A stretch of 64,000 bases of DNA from Cranoglanis bouderius (Eukaryota; Chordata; Actinopteri; Siluriformes; Cranoglanididae), in NCBI GenBank assembly GCA_023630585.1, contig CM042551.1, forward strand, positions 2,252,001 to 2,316,000, written 5' to 3'. Below are positions 45,901 to 52,195 of this stretch, piece by piece. Every line of letters begins with the position of its first letter. Position 1 is the first letter of the stretch. The notes under the pieces were generated by a model, which worked only from the letters and a program-made list of their open reading frames with translations, had not been told where the DNA came from and ran no database searches. Both the position numbers and the translations under genes were made by a program.

Positions 45901-48129
45901 TCAGTTGTTACAGATTTACACCTGTAAGTTGGTAATTGACATGTGGTAAGATATTATGCACAATCCCTGTTATTTCACTTGCTAACTTAATTGGTCTGTA
46001 GAACTCAGCAAGAAGTGGCTGGAGAGAGGTTTGTAATTCCAACATAATAATAATAATAATGATAATAATGATAATAATAATAATGATAATAATAATAATA
46101 ATAATAATAACGTCATTGTCACAGTAAAACTGCTGATTTTGAACTTACCGTATATTTGATCTGATCTTTTGTTCTGTTTTGTCTCCTGTTTGCTGCAGCA
46201 CACTGGGAAATCAGAAAAGATTTTTTATATTATATACCTGTACGCCACATTTTCCACATGCCTAAGATTATGGATTGAACTTTAGACTCAAATCTGCTAC
46301 ATAAAAAACAGATTTGTCAGAGAATTCACATGTAACTAAATCTGATAGATATGAACTATTTTATAACTGATACTGTTAGAAATCAGATAATTTATAGTCC
46401 TCTTGAAAATATTGGAATGGCAAGGCCAATTCTTTGTTTTTGGTATACACTGAAGACTTTTGAGTTTGAAAACATTCATCGAAAAAAATGAATATGAGAC
46501 GATAGATCAGACCCACTGACCACCAAACTGTTGCATTTTTCTTTTGTGTTACTTTTCCAGGCTTGTGTCACGTGAGGGATGAGGCAGACATATGCAAATG
46601 CAGGTAGAATTCCTTTAATAATAATCAGGCAGACAAATCCAAATTGTAAGCAAGAATCGTAATCAGGAAACAGGCAAAAGGTCAGGTGATGAACAAACAG
46701 AATGTCAGAGGCAAGGCAAAATCCAAAACACTAGGCAGAACAGGGTCAATAACTTAAACAAGAGCAGAAACATATAAAGGCTTGGTATCGTGACAAACAC
46801 AAGGAATGGCACGTATACTTTGCACTGAGTGAATGAATAGAAAGTCATTTTAAACTGTGGCAGTGATTGTTTAGTGAATGGGATGCAGGTGGGCGTGATT
46901 AGAATGAAGGTGAACGTGTCAGTGTGTGAGTGTTCTGGGAATTGCAGTCCATGGCGGCCATGTTTGTAGGCCGCAGTGCTGGCTGGGAAATGGAGTTCGT
47001 GATGTGAGTAGTCCCAACAGCTTGTAGTGCAGCTTCTTTCAGTTGTTTGTTTCAGGAGGTTTCTCCCTTCAGTCTCCTCTTCAGGAGGTGAAACACTGCT
47101 CAATTGCGTTAAGGTCTGGTGATTGACTTGGCCAGTCTAAAACCTTCCACTTCTTTTCCCTGATGAAGTCTTTTGTTGTGTTGGCAGTGTGTTTTGGGTC
47201 ATTGTCTTGCTGCATGATGAAGTTCCTCCCAATTAGGTTGAATGCATTTCTCTATAAATTAATTCATAAATAGACTTATGAATTAATTCTGCTGCTACCA
47301 TCATGTGTTACATCATCAATAAAGATTAGTGAGACTGTTCCAGAAGTAGCCATGCAAGTCCAAGCCATGACACTACCTCCACCATGTTTGACCAATGAGC
47401 TTGTATGTTTTGGATCATGACCAAATCCTTTCTTTCTCCACACTTTGGCCTTTCCATCACCTAGTGGTAGTGGTAGTGGTTAATCTTGGTTCCAGAATTT
47501 TGTTGATCATCTCTTTCTTTGCAAATTCCAATCTGGATTTCTGATTCTTACTGCTAATGAGTTGTTTGCAGCTTGTGGTATGGCCTCTATATTTCTGCTC
47601 TCTAAGTCTTTTTTGAACGGTGGATTGTGGGTTGTATTGCCTATACACAATGTTTGTGCAATGGCTTTGATAGATTTTCTCTCTTTTCTCCACTTCAAAA
47701 TAGCTTGCTTTTCTCCCATAGACAGCTCTCTGGCCTTTGTGTTAGTTTATCCTTTTTAACAACAAATGCAGTCTTCACAGGCGAAACCTAGGGCACAAAC
47801 CAACAGCAGACATTCAGAGCTATTACTGTTTAAACAATCAATCTGACAGGGCACACCTGGGCAACAAGAAACACCTGTCAATCACGTGCTCCAATATTTT
47901 TGATCACTTGAAAAATTAGTGGATTCAAACAAAAGGTGTCATGTTCTAAGTTGTTTAACACATCTATATGTAAATGTAATGAAATTCTGATCTATCTTCT
48001 CATATTCAACTTTAGATCTCAAATCCAAATGTCTTCAGTGTATGGCAGAAAGAAAATAATTGGCCTTGCTGTTCCAATACTTTGAAGGGGACTGTATACT
48101 ACTATTTAAATTTTAATCCGATTATTATA

Positions 48130-48175
<46 letters not shown>

Positions 48176-49515
48176 GACAATTATATTTATGGAGGGTTAA
48201 AGAGTTATACCAAAAGTACTTTTTAGCTGTAGCCGTTTCTGTGTATTTTAGCTAGCATGCGGGATTTATTTTTCTTAAGTGCTTTACCTTTAGATAGTAA
48301 TAACAGCCCCAGTAATAGCATCTGTTTTACACTCAGAACTGTATATTACACACTTGTATACCTTTCCTCTTCTATTGTACAGTATTATATACTCTATCTT
48401 TGGTAATATGTGTGGCATTATACATGTTGGCCATATTGCTGTTAAAATAAAATTCACTGCCTGTGCAAAGACAATAAAAATAATCTTATCTTAATCTTAT
48501 CTTGTGTAGTACTGTGCAAAGGTCTTACACTATTTATTATTATTATTTTTTAAGATACGTTTAATAGTAATAGTTTTGTCATAGATGTATCTTTTATGAC
48601 CTCTGCATTGAGTCAGTACAAAACATTTAAAATGTTTAAAAATGACTTTTTCAACAAATAATTAAATGTTACACAACAACGTTTGTAAGTTAGTAAAGAA
48701 TGTAACATTTACATAATAGACCACTTTTCAGACAAAAAACATAATGAAGTTATGATTTTACTTTCAAATAGACAAGCACTCGTCAGTCTCCAGAAGAAAT
48801 CTGGCAGATTCTCCATGATGCTTAGAAAAACTTACCAGCCAATATTCTCATGAAACTGCACAAATTGTACCAGAGATTACTAATGCATTTTTAAAAAGCA
48901 AAGGTTTGTCACGCCAAATATTGACTTTCAGATTATTACTGGTTACTTCAGTTTATAGTGTTTTTTTTATGTGGAAATGTTTCTTTTTCTTTACTCCTGA
49001 AGGCATCTTTGCTTTACAGCATTTCTTTGCATGTGCCTAACACTTTTGCACAGTACTGTATGTGTTACTTGTATCCAGGTGTGGATTCTCTCTTCTCTCC
49101 AAACATCGGTGGGAAATCCAAAGACTTATCGCTCTTTATGGACACACAGCTGGGTCCTGGTGAGTCTGATCTCTTTATTTGGGTTTCACTACGCAGCAAA
49201 AACATATATAAGACAGAAAAAAAAAATCACAATTTCCATATTTAGTCATAAGGAAAAATAAATAAAATATTAAAATATTGTTACAAATATATCACATATA
49301 TACAACACATACAATTACGTACATATACCTTGAATATAATAACAGTAATTTCACGCTGTAATACATCACAGCACTGAATTAACTCTTGTTACCTGTATTC
49401 AGGTGTGGATTCTCTCTTCTTGTTAAACATCAGTGGGAAATCCATAGACTTATCACTCTTCATGGACACACAGCTGGGTCCTGGTGAGTCTGATCTCTTC
49501 ATCTGGGTTGCTCTG
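20445..49515 (-). CDS. NLRC3-like (fish NLR-C) receptor gene, spliced
   Basis: Cytosolic NOD-like receptor of the greatly expanded fish NLR-C group, expected to sense danger or pathogen signals through its LRRs and oligomerise through NACHT. Exons in transcript order: 49393-49515, 49069-49188 (short N-terminal repeat exons), 46149-46202 (candidate linker), 44128-45921 (FISNA-NACHT), then LRR exons 37248-37421, 36510-36683, 35705-35878, 35054-35227, 32841-33014, 30922-31095, 30024-30197, 28840-28995 and 20445-20618. All junctions are GT-AG and all are phase 2, so exons can be added or lost freely. The first coding exon (higher coordinates) and the last exon (below 20445) were not found. No B30.2/SPRY exon was recognised. 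Introns total about 26 kb and are mostly transposons. Whether all nine LRR exons belong to one transcript is inferred. Confidence 0.85.
20619..21200 (-). repeat. Co-duplicated intron block next to LRR exon 9
   Basis: Sequence beyond the exon (GGATTACTACACTTTCATAT, the CATTTAGCAGACGCCCTTAT repeat, ACTCGGCCCTGATCTGC) recurs in the same order beside LRR exons 8 (28996-29830) and 7 (30198-30790), with a part at 36150-36330. It contains (GT)n at 20965-21023. Confidence 0.85.
21520..21770 (+). repeat. Interspersed repeat with TAAAGT/AAGTA periodicity
   Basis: AT-rich text such as TTGAGTAAAAGTCTTAAAG and GTACTTAAGTATTGAAAG, typical of a common fish dispersed element. A related-looking stretch lies at 34673-34860. 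No ends defined. Confidence 0.4.
22140..22725 (+). mobile_element. Partial LTR, same family as 55383-56137
   Basis: Shares CATGTCTCCGCCTCC, GTTTCAGGTGTGTCTC, ATTTAAACCCCGGTC, CGGAGTATTAGAGTAAG and a TAAACCTCCTTGTC end with the other copies. The 5' end lacks a clear TGTTAG and the 3' end lacks TAACA. It lies in the long last NLR intron. Confidence 0.7.
22990..23110. repeat. Diverged DNA-transposon-like end
   Basis: GGCCGATTCCGGTTTCCGAT and CCGATACCGATTTTTGCC resemble the iterated CCGATxCCGAT ends of fish hAT-type elements. Only one end is seen and there is no transposase. Confidence 0.35.
23368..26142 (+). mobile_element. RTE-type LINE, nearly full length
   Basis: One long LINE in a late-NLR intron, opposite in orientation to the NLR. 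The APE endonuclease starts in VDILCVQETRWKGSK (catalytic E) and continues at 23471-24150 with IGADFNGHVG and STQVDYILCR. The linker region is at 24150-24790, and the reverse transcriptase is at 24816-26114 with YRGIKLMSH, VFVDLEKAYDRVP, LHQGSALSPFLF, the catalytic FADDIVIC (about 25359) and YLGSTIQSNG. It ends RWRQMIRCGDP. The 3' end is the family signature GTGGCGACCCCTGAAGGG with an AAG-rich tail to 26142. The RTE assignment rests on this C-terminus and tail. Confidence 0.9.
23471..26114 (+). pseudogene. RTE LINE ORF (endonuclease + reverse transcriptase), two frameshifts
   Basis: Three successive open segments in three frames (23471-24190, 24076-24804, 24816-26114) cover one continuous ORF2-like protein. 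The breaks are at about 24140 (inside ELRQAV... / GGQEVLPDDW) and about 24790 (just before ERMPEKWRRS). The RT segment of 432 codons is uninterrupted and keeps the YxDD-equivalent FADD box. It cannot be translated as one protein. Few substitutions at conserved motifs suggest a fairly recent insertion. Confidence 0.88.
26560..26830. repeat. Common fish interspersed repeat
   Basis: GCTTTATTTATATAGCACC and ACAAAGTGCTTTACAGAAG followed by A-rich sequence. This is a widely seen fish LINE/SINE-tail motif, likely the minus-strand 3' end of an L2/CR1-like unit. Boundaries are approximate. Confidence 0.55.
27375..28235 (+). mobile_element. Ty3/gypsy pol remnant (RNase H region)
   Basis: 27391-27624 reads FVLHTDASEQGLAVVLYQ, then LRVIGYGSRTLTPA, the RNase H start with its catalytic Asp. 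Further frames continue with TPA-type linker, DVLAR-like text and 27856-28050. WKTGKRSQLVLPAKF near 28195 resembles the start of the integrase zinc domain. Frames are broken. RNase H precedes integrase here, the ordinary Ty3/gypsy order, so this is a different family from the element at 37.9-42.1 kb. Confidence 0.75.
28244..28287 (+). repeat. (AATTG)n short tandem repeat
   Basis: Eight or so GAATT/AATTG pentamers with one variant unit, directly after the gypsy remnant. Confidence 0.9.
28840..28995 (-). CDS. NLR LRR exon 8, short variant (156 bp)
   Basis: It has an acceptor CTCTGCAG and a donor GAG|GTGATT. It is 18 bp shorter than its eight siblings but still in frame (52 codons). The first half is standard (LCNCGVSDEGCAALTSALR, LRELDLSENKFRDS). 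The second half reads EKKQLFSLKLQDLR in place of GVKHLSAVLENPHCKLETLR. The donor is weaker than the GTAAG of the others. It could be a decaying exon. Confidence 0.75.
29453..29747 (-). mobile_element. Solo LTR with perfect 5-bp duplication (AGAGT)
   Basis: A 295-bp insertion into the co-duplicated intron block. It starts TGTCATG and ends CTGACA, flanked by AGAGT at 29448-29452 and 29748-29752. The equivalent block beside exon 7 (about 30645) reads straight through GAGAGAGTGTTCAAAG without the insertion. The minus strand has GTATATTTAAAC, a TATA-like box, so the LTR points minus. No internal sequence remains. Confidence 0.88.
30024..30197 (-). CDS. NLR LRR exon 7 (174 bp)
   Basis: Intact 58-codon LRR exon: LKLCGVSDEGCAALTSALR, LRELDLSRNELRDSG, LSAVLENPHCKLEILR. 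CTGCAG acceptor, GAG|GTAAG donor, phase 2 both ends. Confidence 0.9.
30922..31095 (-). CDS. NLR LRR exon 6 (174 bp)
   Basis: Intact LRR exon: LCYCDISDEGCAALTSALR, then ANPSYLRELDLSRNELRDSG and LSAGLENPHCKLETLR. Same splice signals and phase as the others. Confidence 0.9.
31096..32560. other. NLR intron, unassigned insert-like sequence
   Basis: No family is recognised. 31600-31640 has a TATATAAAG box, GC-rich sequence follows, and 31579-31944 is open on plus with a hydrophobic stretch (ILTLMLIFVQMLILTLELAI), though another frame there is an equally open Thr/Asn/Gly-rich text, so coding is doubtful. 32385-32460 (AATAAAGTTTCTTTCTG) could be an LTR polyadenylation region. Ends were not found. 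Confidence 0.3.
32841..33014 (-). CDS. NLR LRR exon 5 (174 bp)
   Basis: Intact LRR exon: LCGCNDSGEGCAALTSALR, HLRELVLSGNKLGDSG, LSAVLENPHCKLEILR. The acceptor is CTGCAG with A as the second exon base. Its plus-upstream flank (32565-32840) matches that of LRR exon 9 (19825-20444), including TCTGGGCTCAC and CAATCCAAAATTA, so these two units are sister duplicates. Confidence 0.9.
33705..34672 (+). mobile_element. Tc1-like element, right end deleted
   Basis: The left end CACTGATCAGCCATAACATT follows a TA. The interior keeps broken transposase frames (WSDESCCGRPGV, LFQQDNAPCHTAKIVQEW with the second catalytic D, and SPDLNLIEHLQD-like text near 34630 with E). The right TIR is missing; sequence changes abruptly at about 34672. 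Confidence 0.85.
34673..34860 (+). repeat. Interspersed repeat (TACTTTTACTCC type)
   Basis: GTTACAGTACTTAAGTATTT, CTTTACTTGAGTTTTTATG and ATACTTTTACTCCGATACAT are phrases of a widespread fish repeat. It abuts the broken Tc1 element. Confidence 0.5.
35054..35227 (-). CDS. NLR LRR exon 4 (174 bp)
   Basis: Intact LRR exon: LCYCGVSDEGCAALTSALR, LRELDLSWNELRDSG, LSAVLENPHCKLEILR. Standard signals and phase. Confidence 0.92.
35705..35878 (-). CDS. NLR LRR exon 3 (174 bp)
   Basis: Intact LRR exon: LKLCGISDEDCAALTSALR, LRELDLSENKLRDSA, LSAVLENPHCKLETLR. Standard signals and phase. A small L2-tail fragment lies just beyond it at about 35425-35465. Confidence 0.92.
36093..36143 (+). repeat. (GT)n microsatellite
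   Basis: About 25 GT units in the intron between LRR exons 2 and 3. Confidence 0.95.
36510..36683 (-). CDS. NLR LRR exon 2 (174 bp)
   Basis: Intact LRR exon: LSDCDVSDEGCAALTSALR, LRELDLSRNKLRDSG, LSAVLENPHCKLETLR. Standard signals and phase. Confidence 0.92.
36857..36940 (+). repeat. (GT)n(GA)n compound microsatellite
   Basis: A GT run followed directly by a GA run. It makes false Cys/Val and Arg/Glu open frames. Confidence 0.95.
37248..37421 (-). CDS. NLR LRR exon 1, first after NACHT (174 bp)
   Basis: The acceptor CTTTAG and first residues FNNCGLNEEGWSALASVLR differ from the later exons. It continues LRELDLSKNELGFSA, LSAVLENPHCKLETLR. Joined to the NACHT exon it completes a CAG codon (SRKA-Q-FNNCGLNEEG), as is usual for the NACHT-LRR junction of this family. 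Its divergence fits the fixed first LRR, outside the recent expansion. Confidence 0.92.
37540..37700. repeat. Interspersed repeat shared with 42990-43110
   Basis: CCTATAACAGCAGCTCT, TTATATTAATGCACT and TTTCTATAGTAACAGCTCAT recur in altered form at about 43005-43100 (CTATAACAACAGCTTAG, TATATTAACGCACTCG). It looks like a non-autonomous DNA element; ends are unclear. Confidence 0.5.
37905..38024 (+). repeat. Truncated 5' LTR (type A)
   Basis: Matches the 3' LTR at 41832-42074 for its first half (GTGGCCAGGCTGTGAGGATG, GAGCGGCTGGAAGC, GACGCACGTGCAGTTTGT). It lacks about 30 bp internally and the whole 3' half including the polyadenylation end. It switches to unrelated internal sequence near 38024. 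Confidence 0.85.
38203..39420 (+). pseudogene. Retrotransposon integrase with one nonsense codon
   Basis: Inserts element cDNA into host DNA. It has a zinc-binding H-H-C-C (QAAHYNPMAGHL ... CATCRECQ) and a catalytic core with GMDLVGPLD (D), EILTDQGTSF (D) and LVERFNQ (E), with 35 residues between the second D and E. C-terminal FELLYGRKLRG and LLKLWREAV follow. A TGA at 39283-39285 interrupts the frame after RLCEFTP. Just beyond it, near 39312, the expected linker of the C-terminal module is shortened, apparently by an in-frame deletion. The frame continues without shift into the RT region. Confidence 0.9.
39421..40881 (+). pseudogene. Retrotransposon reverse transcriptase / RNase H, nonsense codons and deletion
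   Basis: Same frame as the integrase. RT motifs are YRLPEHKKNVV, WSSPVVLVPKADGTVRFCVD, STLDLTKGYWQIPLTP, LPFGLFGAPATFQRLMD and the catalytic YLDD (about 40108). Then come FLGLAGYYHRFVPNYSD and the RNase H start with SDRGLEAMLSQ and YSTIEKECLAIKW, to SDHAPLQWLHRMM. Stops: TGA 40075-40077 and TAG 40552-40554. An apparent deletion with a frame change sits near 40795, where the sequence jumps to the C-terminal ADFLSR-like text. Inactive. Confidence 0.9.
40899..41197 (+). repeat. Internal LTR (type B), about 299 bp
   Basis: Starts TGTGGAGGCGG and ends GGAATCATTACA. It is preceded by a G-rich tract like a polypurine tract and includes an AATAAA at about 41126. It differs from the outer type A LTRs, although both begin TGTGG and end TTACA, so the two families are related. 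Confidence 0.75.
41199..41216 (+). other. Putative primer-binding site after LTR B
   Basis: TGGTGCCAAAACCCAGGA begins one base after the LTR end, the place where minus-strand priming by a tRNA 3' end (ACCA) occurs. The matching tRNA was not identified. Confidence 0.55.
41217..41831 (+). pseudogene. GC-rich leader/gag-like internal sequence
   Basis: It lies between the priming site and the 3' LTR. Repeated phrases (GAGGAGCCGCAGCCG, GATGTGGCTGCCGTCC) encode broken acidic/proline-rich frames, which could be a decayed gag leader. It ends in GGCGGCGGAGGA, a possible polypurine tract, directly before the LTR. No capsid or zinc-knuckle motif is seen. Long open frames on both strands reflect GC bias. 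Confidence 0.45.
41832..42074 (+). repeat. 3' LTR (type A), 243 bp, complete
   Basis: TGTGGCGAGGAGG to AAATTGTTACA, followed by the AAAAT duplication. It contains ACTGATCTGTCTAATCAGTG, an interrupted palindrome missing from the 5' copy. The (GA)n tract at about 41930-41950 varies between copies. Confidence 0.9.
43524..44033 (+). mobile_element. Deleted Tc1-like element
   Basis: The left end GACTATAAGGCCAAAAGTAT and right end ATACTTTTGGACATATAGTG are inverted repeats with TA outside. The 510 bp keeps only C-terminal transposase DNA (CCAGCATGACAATGTCCC, the HDN catalytic block). It sits just downstream of the NACHT exon's splice donor. Confidence 0.85.
44128..45921 (-). CDS. NLR FISNA-NACHT exon, complete
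   Basis: A single open exon of 598 codons. The acceptor is TTACAG after 45921 and the donor is CTCA|GTGAGT before 44128; phase 2 both ends. FISNA comes first (LLQKFQHV, then GNPTLLNEIYTELYITEG). The NACHT ATPase then has Walker A GVAGIGKT (residues about 101-108), Walker B VLIIFDGLDE (about 171-180), and ITSRPAAADQIPSEW with WFNRITEVRGF. Winged-helix and NACHT-helical regions follow to KLLPVVAASRKA. No stop or frameshift and all nucleotide-binding motifs are present, so the exon looks functional. Length and phase match the usual 1.79-kb exon of fish NLR-C genes. Confidence 0.95.
46040..46112 (+). repeat. (AAT)n/(GAT)n microsatellite
   Basis: A trinucleotide run in the short intron just upstream of the NACHT exon. 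It makes a false poly-Leu frame on the minus strand. Confidence 0.9.
46149..46202 (-). CDS. Candidate 54-bp NLR linker exon
   Basis: The minus strand has a pyrimidine tract and TTTCCCAG acceptor, 54 nt reading VLQQTGDKTEQKIRSNI, and a strong donor ACG|GTAAGTTC. The phase (2 in, 2 out) fits both neighbours, giving an Arg codon at the junction to CKSVTTEPH of the NACHT exon. I cannot name a conserved domain in it. Confidence 0.5.
46395..48094 (-). mobile_element. Tc1-like element carrying an internal insertion
   Basis: 1.70 kb between TAGTCCTCTTGAAAATATTG (46395) and its inverted counterpart CAATACTTTGAAGGGGACTG (to 48094), with TA outside. The minus strand keeps the transposase N-terminal DNA-binding region (47507-47719: MGEKQAILKWRKE, SIKAIAQTLCIGNTTHNPP) and further diverged frames to about 47060. 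The catalytic C-terminal half is replaced by an unrelated repeat at about 46556-47020. Confidence 0.85.
46556..47020. repeat. Unrelated repeat inserted in the Tc1-like element
   Basis: Starts near GTCACGTGAGGGATGAGG, includes GTAGAATTCCTTTAATAATA and TTCTGGGAATTGCAGTCCAT, and ends near GTGATGTGAGTAGTCCCAAC. Tc1-like sequence resumes with GCAGCTTCTTTCAGTTG. The family is unknown to me; the inner part looks like a common fish dispersed repeat. Confidence 0.55.
48122..48176 (+). repeat. (ATT)n microsatellite
   Basis: About 17 ATT units just outside the Tc1-like element. Confidence 0.95.
48507..49058. mobile_element. Non-autonomous element with TACTGTGCAAA inverted ends
   Basis: TAGTACTGTGCAAAGGTCTT at 48507 is mirrored by CACTTTTGCACAGTACTG ending 49058, before TA. 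The 552-bp interior has no transposase frame. It ends about 10 bp from the splice donor of the NLR exon at 49069. Confidence 0.7.
49069..49188 (-). CDS. NLR N-terminal repeat exon, copy 2
   Basis: A 120-nt exon. Acceptor CGTAG after 49188, donor ACAA|GTAACA before 49069, phase 2 both ends. It encodes ETQIKRSDSPGPSCVSIKSD, then KSLDFPPMFGEKRESTPGY. The SPxPSCVSMKSDxSM motif is the short tandem exon typical of fish NLRC3-like N-termini. It is a sister of 49393-49515. Confidence 0.8.
49393..49515 (-). CDS. NLR N-terminal repeat exon, copy 1
   Basis: A 123-nt exon with donor ACAG|GTAACA before 49393 and acceptor GTGAG after 49515, chosen for phase. It encodes RATQMKRSDSPGPSCVSMKS, then DKSMDFPLMFNKKRESTPEY. 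The (AC)n run directly upstream leaves no ordinary polypyrimidine tract, so the acceptor choice is uncertain. Exons carrying the start codon should lie at higher coordinates but were not recognised. Confidence 0.75.
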
Positions 49516-49516
<1 letters not shown>

Positions 49517-49574
<58 letters not shown>

Positions 49575-49590
49575 ACACACACACACACAC
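49517..49590 (+). repeat. (AC)n microsatellite at an NLR splice acceptor
   Basis: About 35 AC units (GT on the transcribed side) directly at the acceptor of exon 49393-49515. Confidence 0.95.
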
Positions 49591-49636
49591 ATTATGCAGT
49601 GCATATTAGTGTTTTACTATATAATATATACAGTGG

Positions 49637-50162
49637 TGTTAGAGAGCCCTCCGAGAGAGCCCTAATGCTACGCGCTACTCTCCGTAGAGAGCTCCATTCA
49701 CAAAAACCCGCTGGACTATGCATTCATGAACTCTCGTGTGTTTACTTTGCCATGTGCCTTTGTTTTGGTTTACGTCATGTCTCCGCCTCTGTATATTTAT
49801 TGGTTCCTAGTTTGTCATGTCTCCGCCCCTGCTTATTCACTGGTTTTCCTTTTATTGTTTAATTATGAGTTTCAGGTGTGTCTCGTTTGTGTCTGTTCTA
49901 TTCTGTGTATTTAAACCGTTTCTTTTGTTCACCCAGTGCGGAGTATTAGAGTAAGTTCCCGCATGTGCGTTGCGCCTGCTACCTTCTCGCTTCCTCTCAC
50001 CCTGAGACCATAGCTCTTAGCTCATAGTTCCTATTCCTAGACCATAGCCTAGTCTCGTGCTTTTGCTTCAGTTTTTGTTTTGTTCTCATTTTCTGTGCCC
50101 TTTGGAATTACTGCCTCACTATTTTGGAATTACTACCTTGTGGATTATTGCATTACCTTTTG
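49637..50162 (+). mobile_element. 3'-truncated LTR, same family as 55383-56137
   Basis: Begins TGTTAGAGAGCCCTCC and contains CATGTCTCCGCC repeats, TGTATTTAAACCGTTTC and CGGAGTATTAGAGTAAG. It ends abruptly at CATTACCTTT, where Tc1-like sequence begins. Confidence 0.8.
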
Positions 50163-51261
50163 TGCCTAAAAGCACAGTGAAGTCTATTATTAAGAAGTGG
50201 AAGGTATTTGGTACAACACAGACCCTCCCTGGATCAGGACTTTGCTCCAAACTGGATGAAAGAGCCAGGAGGAAACTGGTCATAGAGGCTACCAAGAGGC
50301 TTACAGCAACTCTGAAGCAGTTGCAGGAATTTATGACAAAGAGTGGTCATTGTGTGCATGTGACAACAATATCACAAATTCTCCACAAATGGGGCTTGTA
50401 TGGGAGGGTTGCAAGAAAAAAGCCACCCACGACTGAGCTTTGACAAAAACGTACCTTGAAGATTCTGAGGCCACATGGAAAAAGGTGTTCTGGTCAGATG
50501 AGGCTAAAATTGAATTATTTGGCCTCAACACCAAACGATATGTCTGGCAGAAATCCAATACAGCTCACCATCCAAATAACACCATTCCTATCATGGAAGT
50601 GGTAATATCCTGTTACGGGGGTGTTTCTCTACAGCAGGGACTGGAGCACTTGTCAGGATAGAAGGAAAATGGATGGGGCAAAATACCGTCAAATTCTTGA
50701 GGAAAATCTACTGCCCTCTGCCAGAAAGTTGTCAATGGGAAGAAGGTTTACCTTCCAACATGACAATGACCCAAAGCACACAACAAAACTGACCACACAG
50801 TGGTTGAAGGAGAAAAGGTGAATGTCCTTGCATGACCTAGTCAGAGCCCAGACTTAAACCCCACTGAAAATCTGTGGAATGACTTGAAGACTGCAGTCCA
50901 CAAACGGTCACCATCACATTTAACTGAACTTGAGCAGTTCTGTAAAGAAGAGTGGGCAAATATTGCAAAGTGTAGGTGTGCAAAGTTAGTAGAGACATAT
51001 CCCAACAGACTAAAGGCTGTAATTAAAAAACTAAGGCAAATTAAAACAAGGGGGTGATCCTTTTTCCAATTCAGTGATTCTGTTTTTTTAATTAAAAAAA
51101 AAATTTCTGACATGTTGGTGTTATATCTTTCACTTGGATGTTATAAGTTGCACTGAGTAAATACAGCTGGATAAAACAAAAACTTCTTCATCTTCATTTC
51201 AGGCTGAAAAGCAACAAAATGTGATTCTTTTAAAGGGGGTGATTCTTTTCTATACCCACTG
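50163..51261 (+). mobile_element. Tc1-like element, left end missing
   Basis: Joins in at TGCCTAAAAGCACAG and runs to CTATACCCACTG (51261, before TA). It is the same family as 60659-62213. Broken transposase frames include STVKSIIKKWKVFGTTQT, WSDEAKIELFGLNTKR (first D), FQHDNDPKHT (second D) and LNPTENLWND (E) in DNA near 50860. The left TIR is replaced by the LTR. Confidence 0.88.
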
Positions 51262-51940
51262 TATGTATGTTTTACAACTTTACAATTTTAATTAAGGTAC
51301 ACAGGACACAATGTTGAAGTTGGCTTCTTATAGACCAAATCAGTTACATCACAGCAACAAAAAAATCACTTCCGGGTGGATAATGCCTAATAGTGCTTAC
51401 AGTTATTGAACCAAAACATTATGAAAAAAAGAGACCACTTTAAGTTACCTTGTTAATAAATATCAAAATACCCAGATATCATAAGTAATTCCTGCAGGAA
51501 TACAATTTTTAATGATTATTCTCCTGCAGGGTATTTTGTAGGAATTTATTGTGACAATTGTGAAGGAAATCCTTACATGAATTACATTTTTCTTCAAGAT
51601 TTTATTTCACATTTTCAGGTTTCTAGTGCTTCCTGTACAAACAGATCCATTTCCCCTGTAGTTTTGATGTCATCTTTAAATCCCAGGAAACATTTATGGG
51701 AAAGTTGTGGGTATTTTTCAGCCCAAATTTTGACGTGCACGCTTGAATTCCATGTGGGAGCACTGTGGGTTAGTCCACATTGGGCCAATACCTTTTTTAC
51801 CCACATTTTCACAGTATGGGTTTTCTGTGGGCAGAACTTGCCCACACTTGCTTCTTACCCTAGTTCACACTGTTGGTGTTGCTTGTAATTTGTCCCTCGT
51901 ACGTGTGGAGTGAGCGTCATTGTTGTTGTGGTTTCAGGCC
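51262..51940. other. Unassigned DNA with a repeat-like segment
   Basis: 51640-51850 (GGGAAAGTTGTGGGTATTTT, GTGGGCAGAACTTGCCCAC) has internal inverted phrases and looks like an interspersed element. The rest is plain AT-rich DNA. Confidence 0.4.
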
Positions 51941-51947
51941 ACCTCCT

Positions 51948-52195
51948 GATTTTACAGATGACTTTGTTGCTATGCCTCATAGCTTTGCTCATGATGTTGT
52001 AGCTCTGCCTCCTGGCTTCGCAGATGATGTCATCGCTCTGCCTCTTGGCTTCGGGGATGATGTCATCGCTCTGCGTCATGACTTTGAAGATGACATCATT
52101 GCTCCGCCAACTGGCTCCAGCGAGGAGATCATAGCTCCACTGTCTGATGCTGGCAAGGGTGACGTCACTGCTCTGCCTGCTGAATCCTGCCCATC
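51948..52195 (+). repeat. 33-bp coding-like tandem repeat (DVIALPxGFxD)
   Basis: Six to seven diverged 33-bp units. The plus frame is open from 51873 to 52277 and repeats an 11-residue motif: DVVALPPGFAD, DVIALPLGFGD, DVIALRHDFED, DIIAPPTGSSE. Units contain ATGATGTCATC, close to a CRE-like palindrome. The minus strand is also partly open. No start context, signal peptide or splice evidence is clear. It may be an exon of an unknown protein, a gag-like fragment or simply a minisatellite. Confidence 0.5.

Noticed and set aside
20445..49515. Calling the NLR a pseudogene
   Set aside because: The NACHT exon and all LRR exons are open with correct splice sites and phase. Missing terminal exons are more likely unrecognised than lost.
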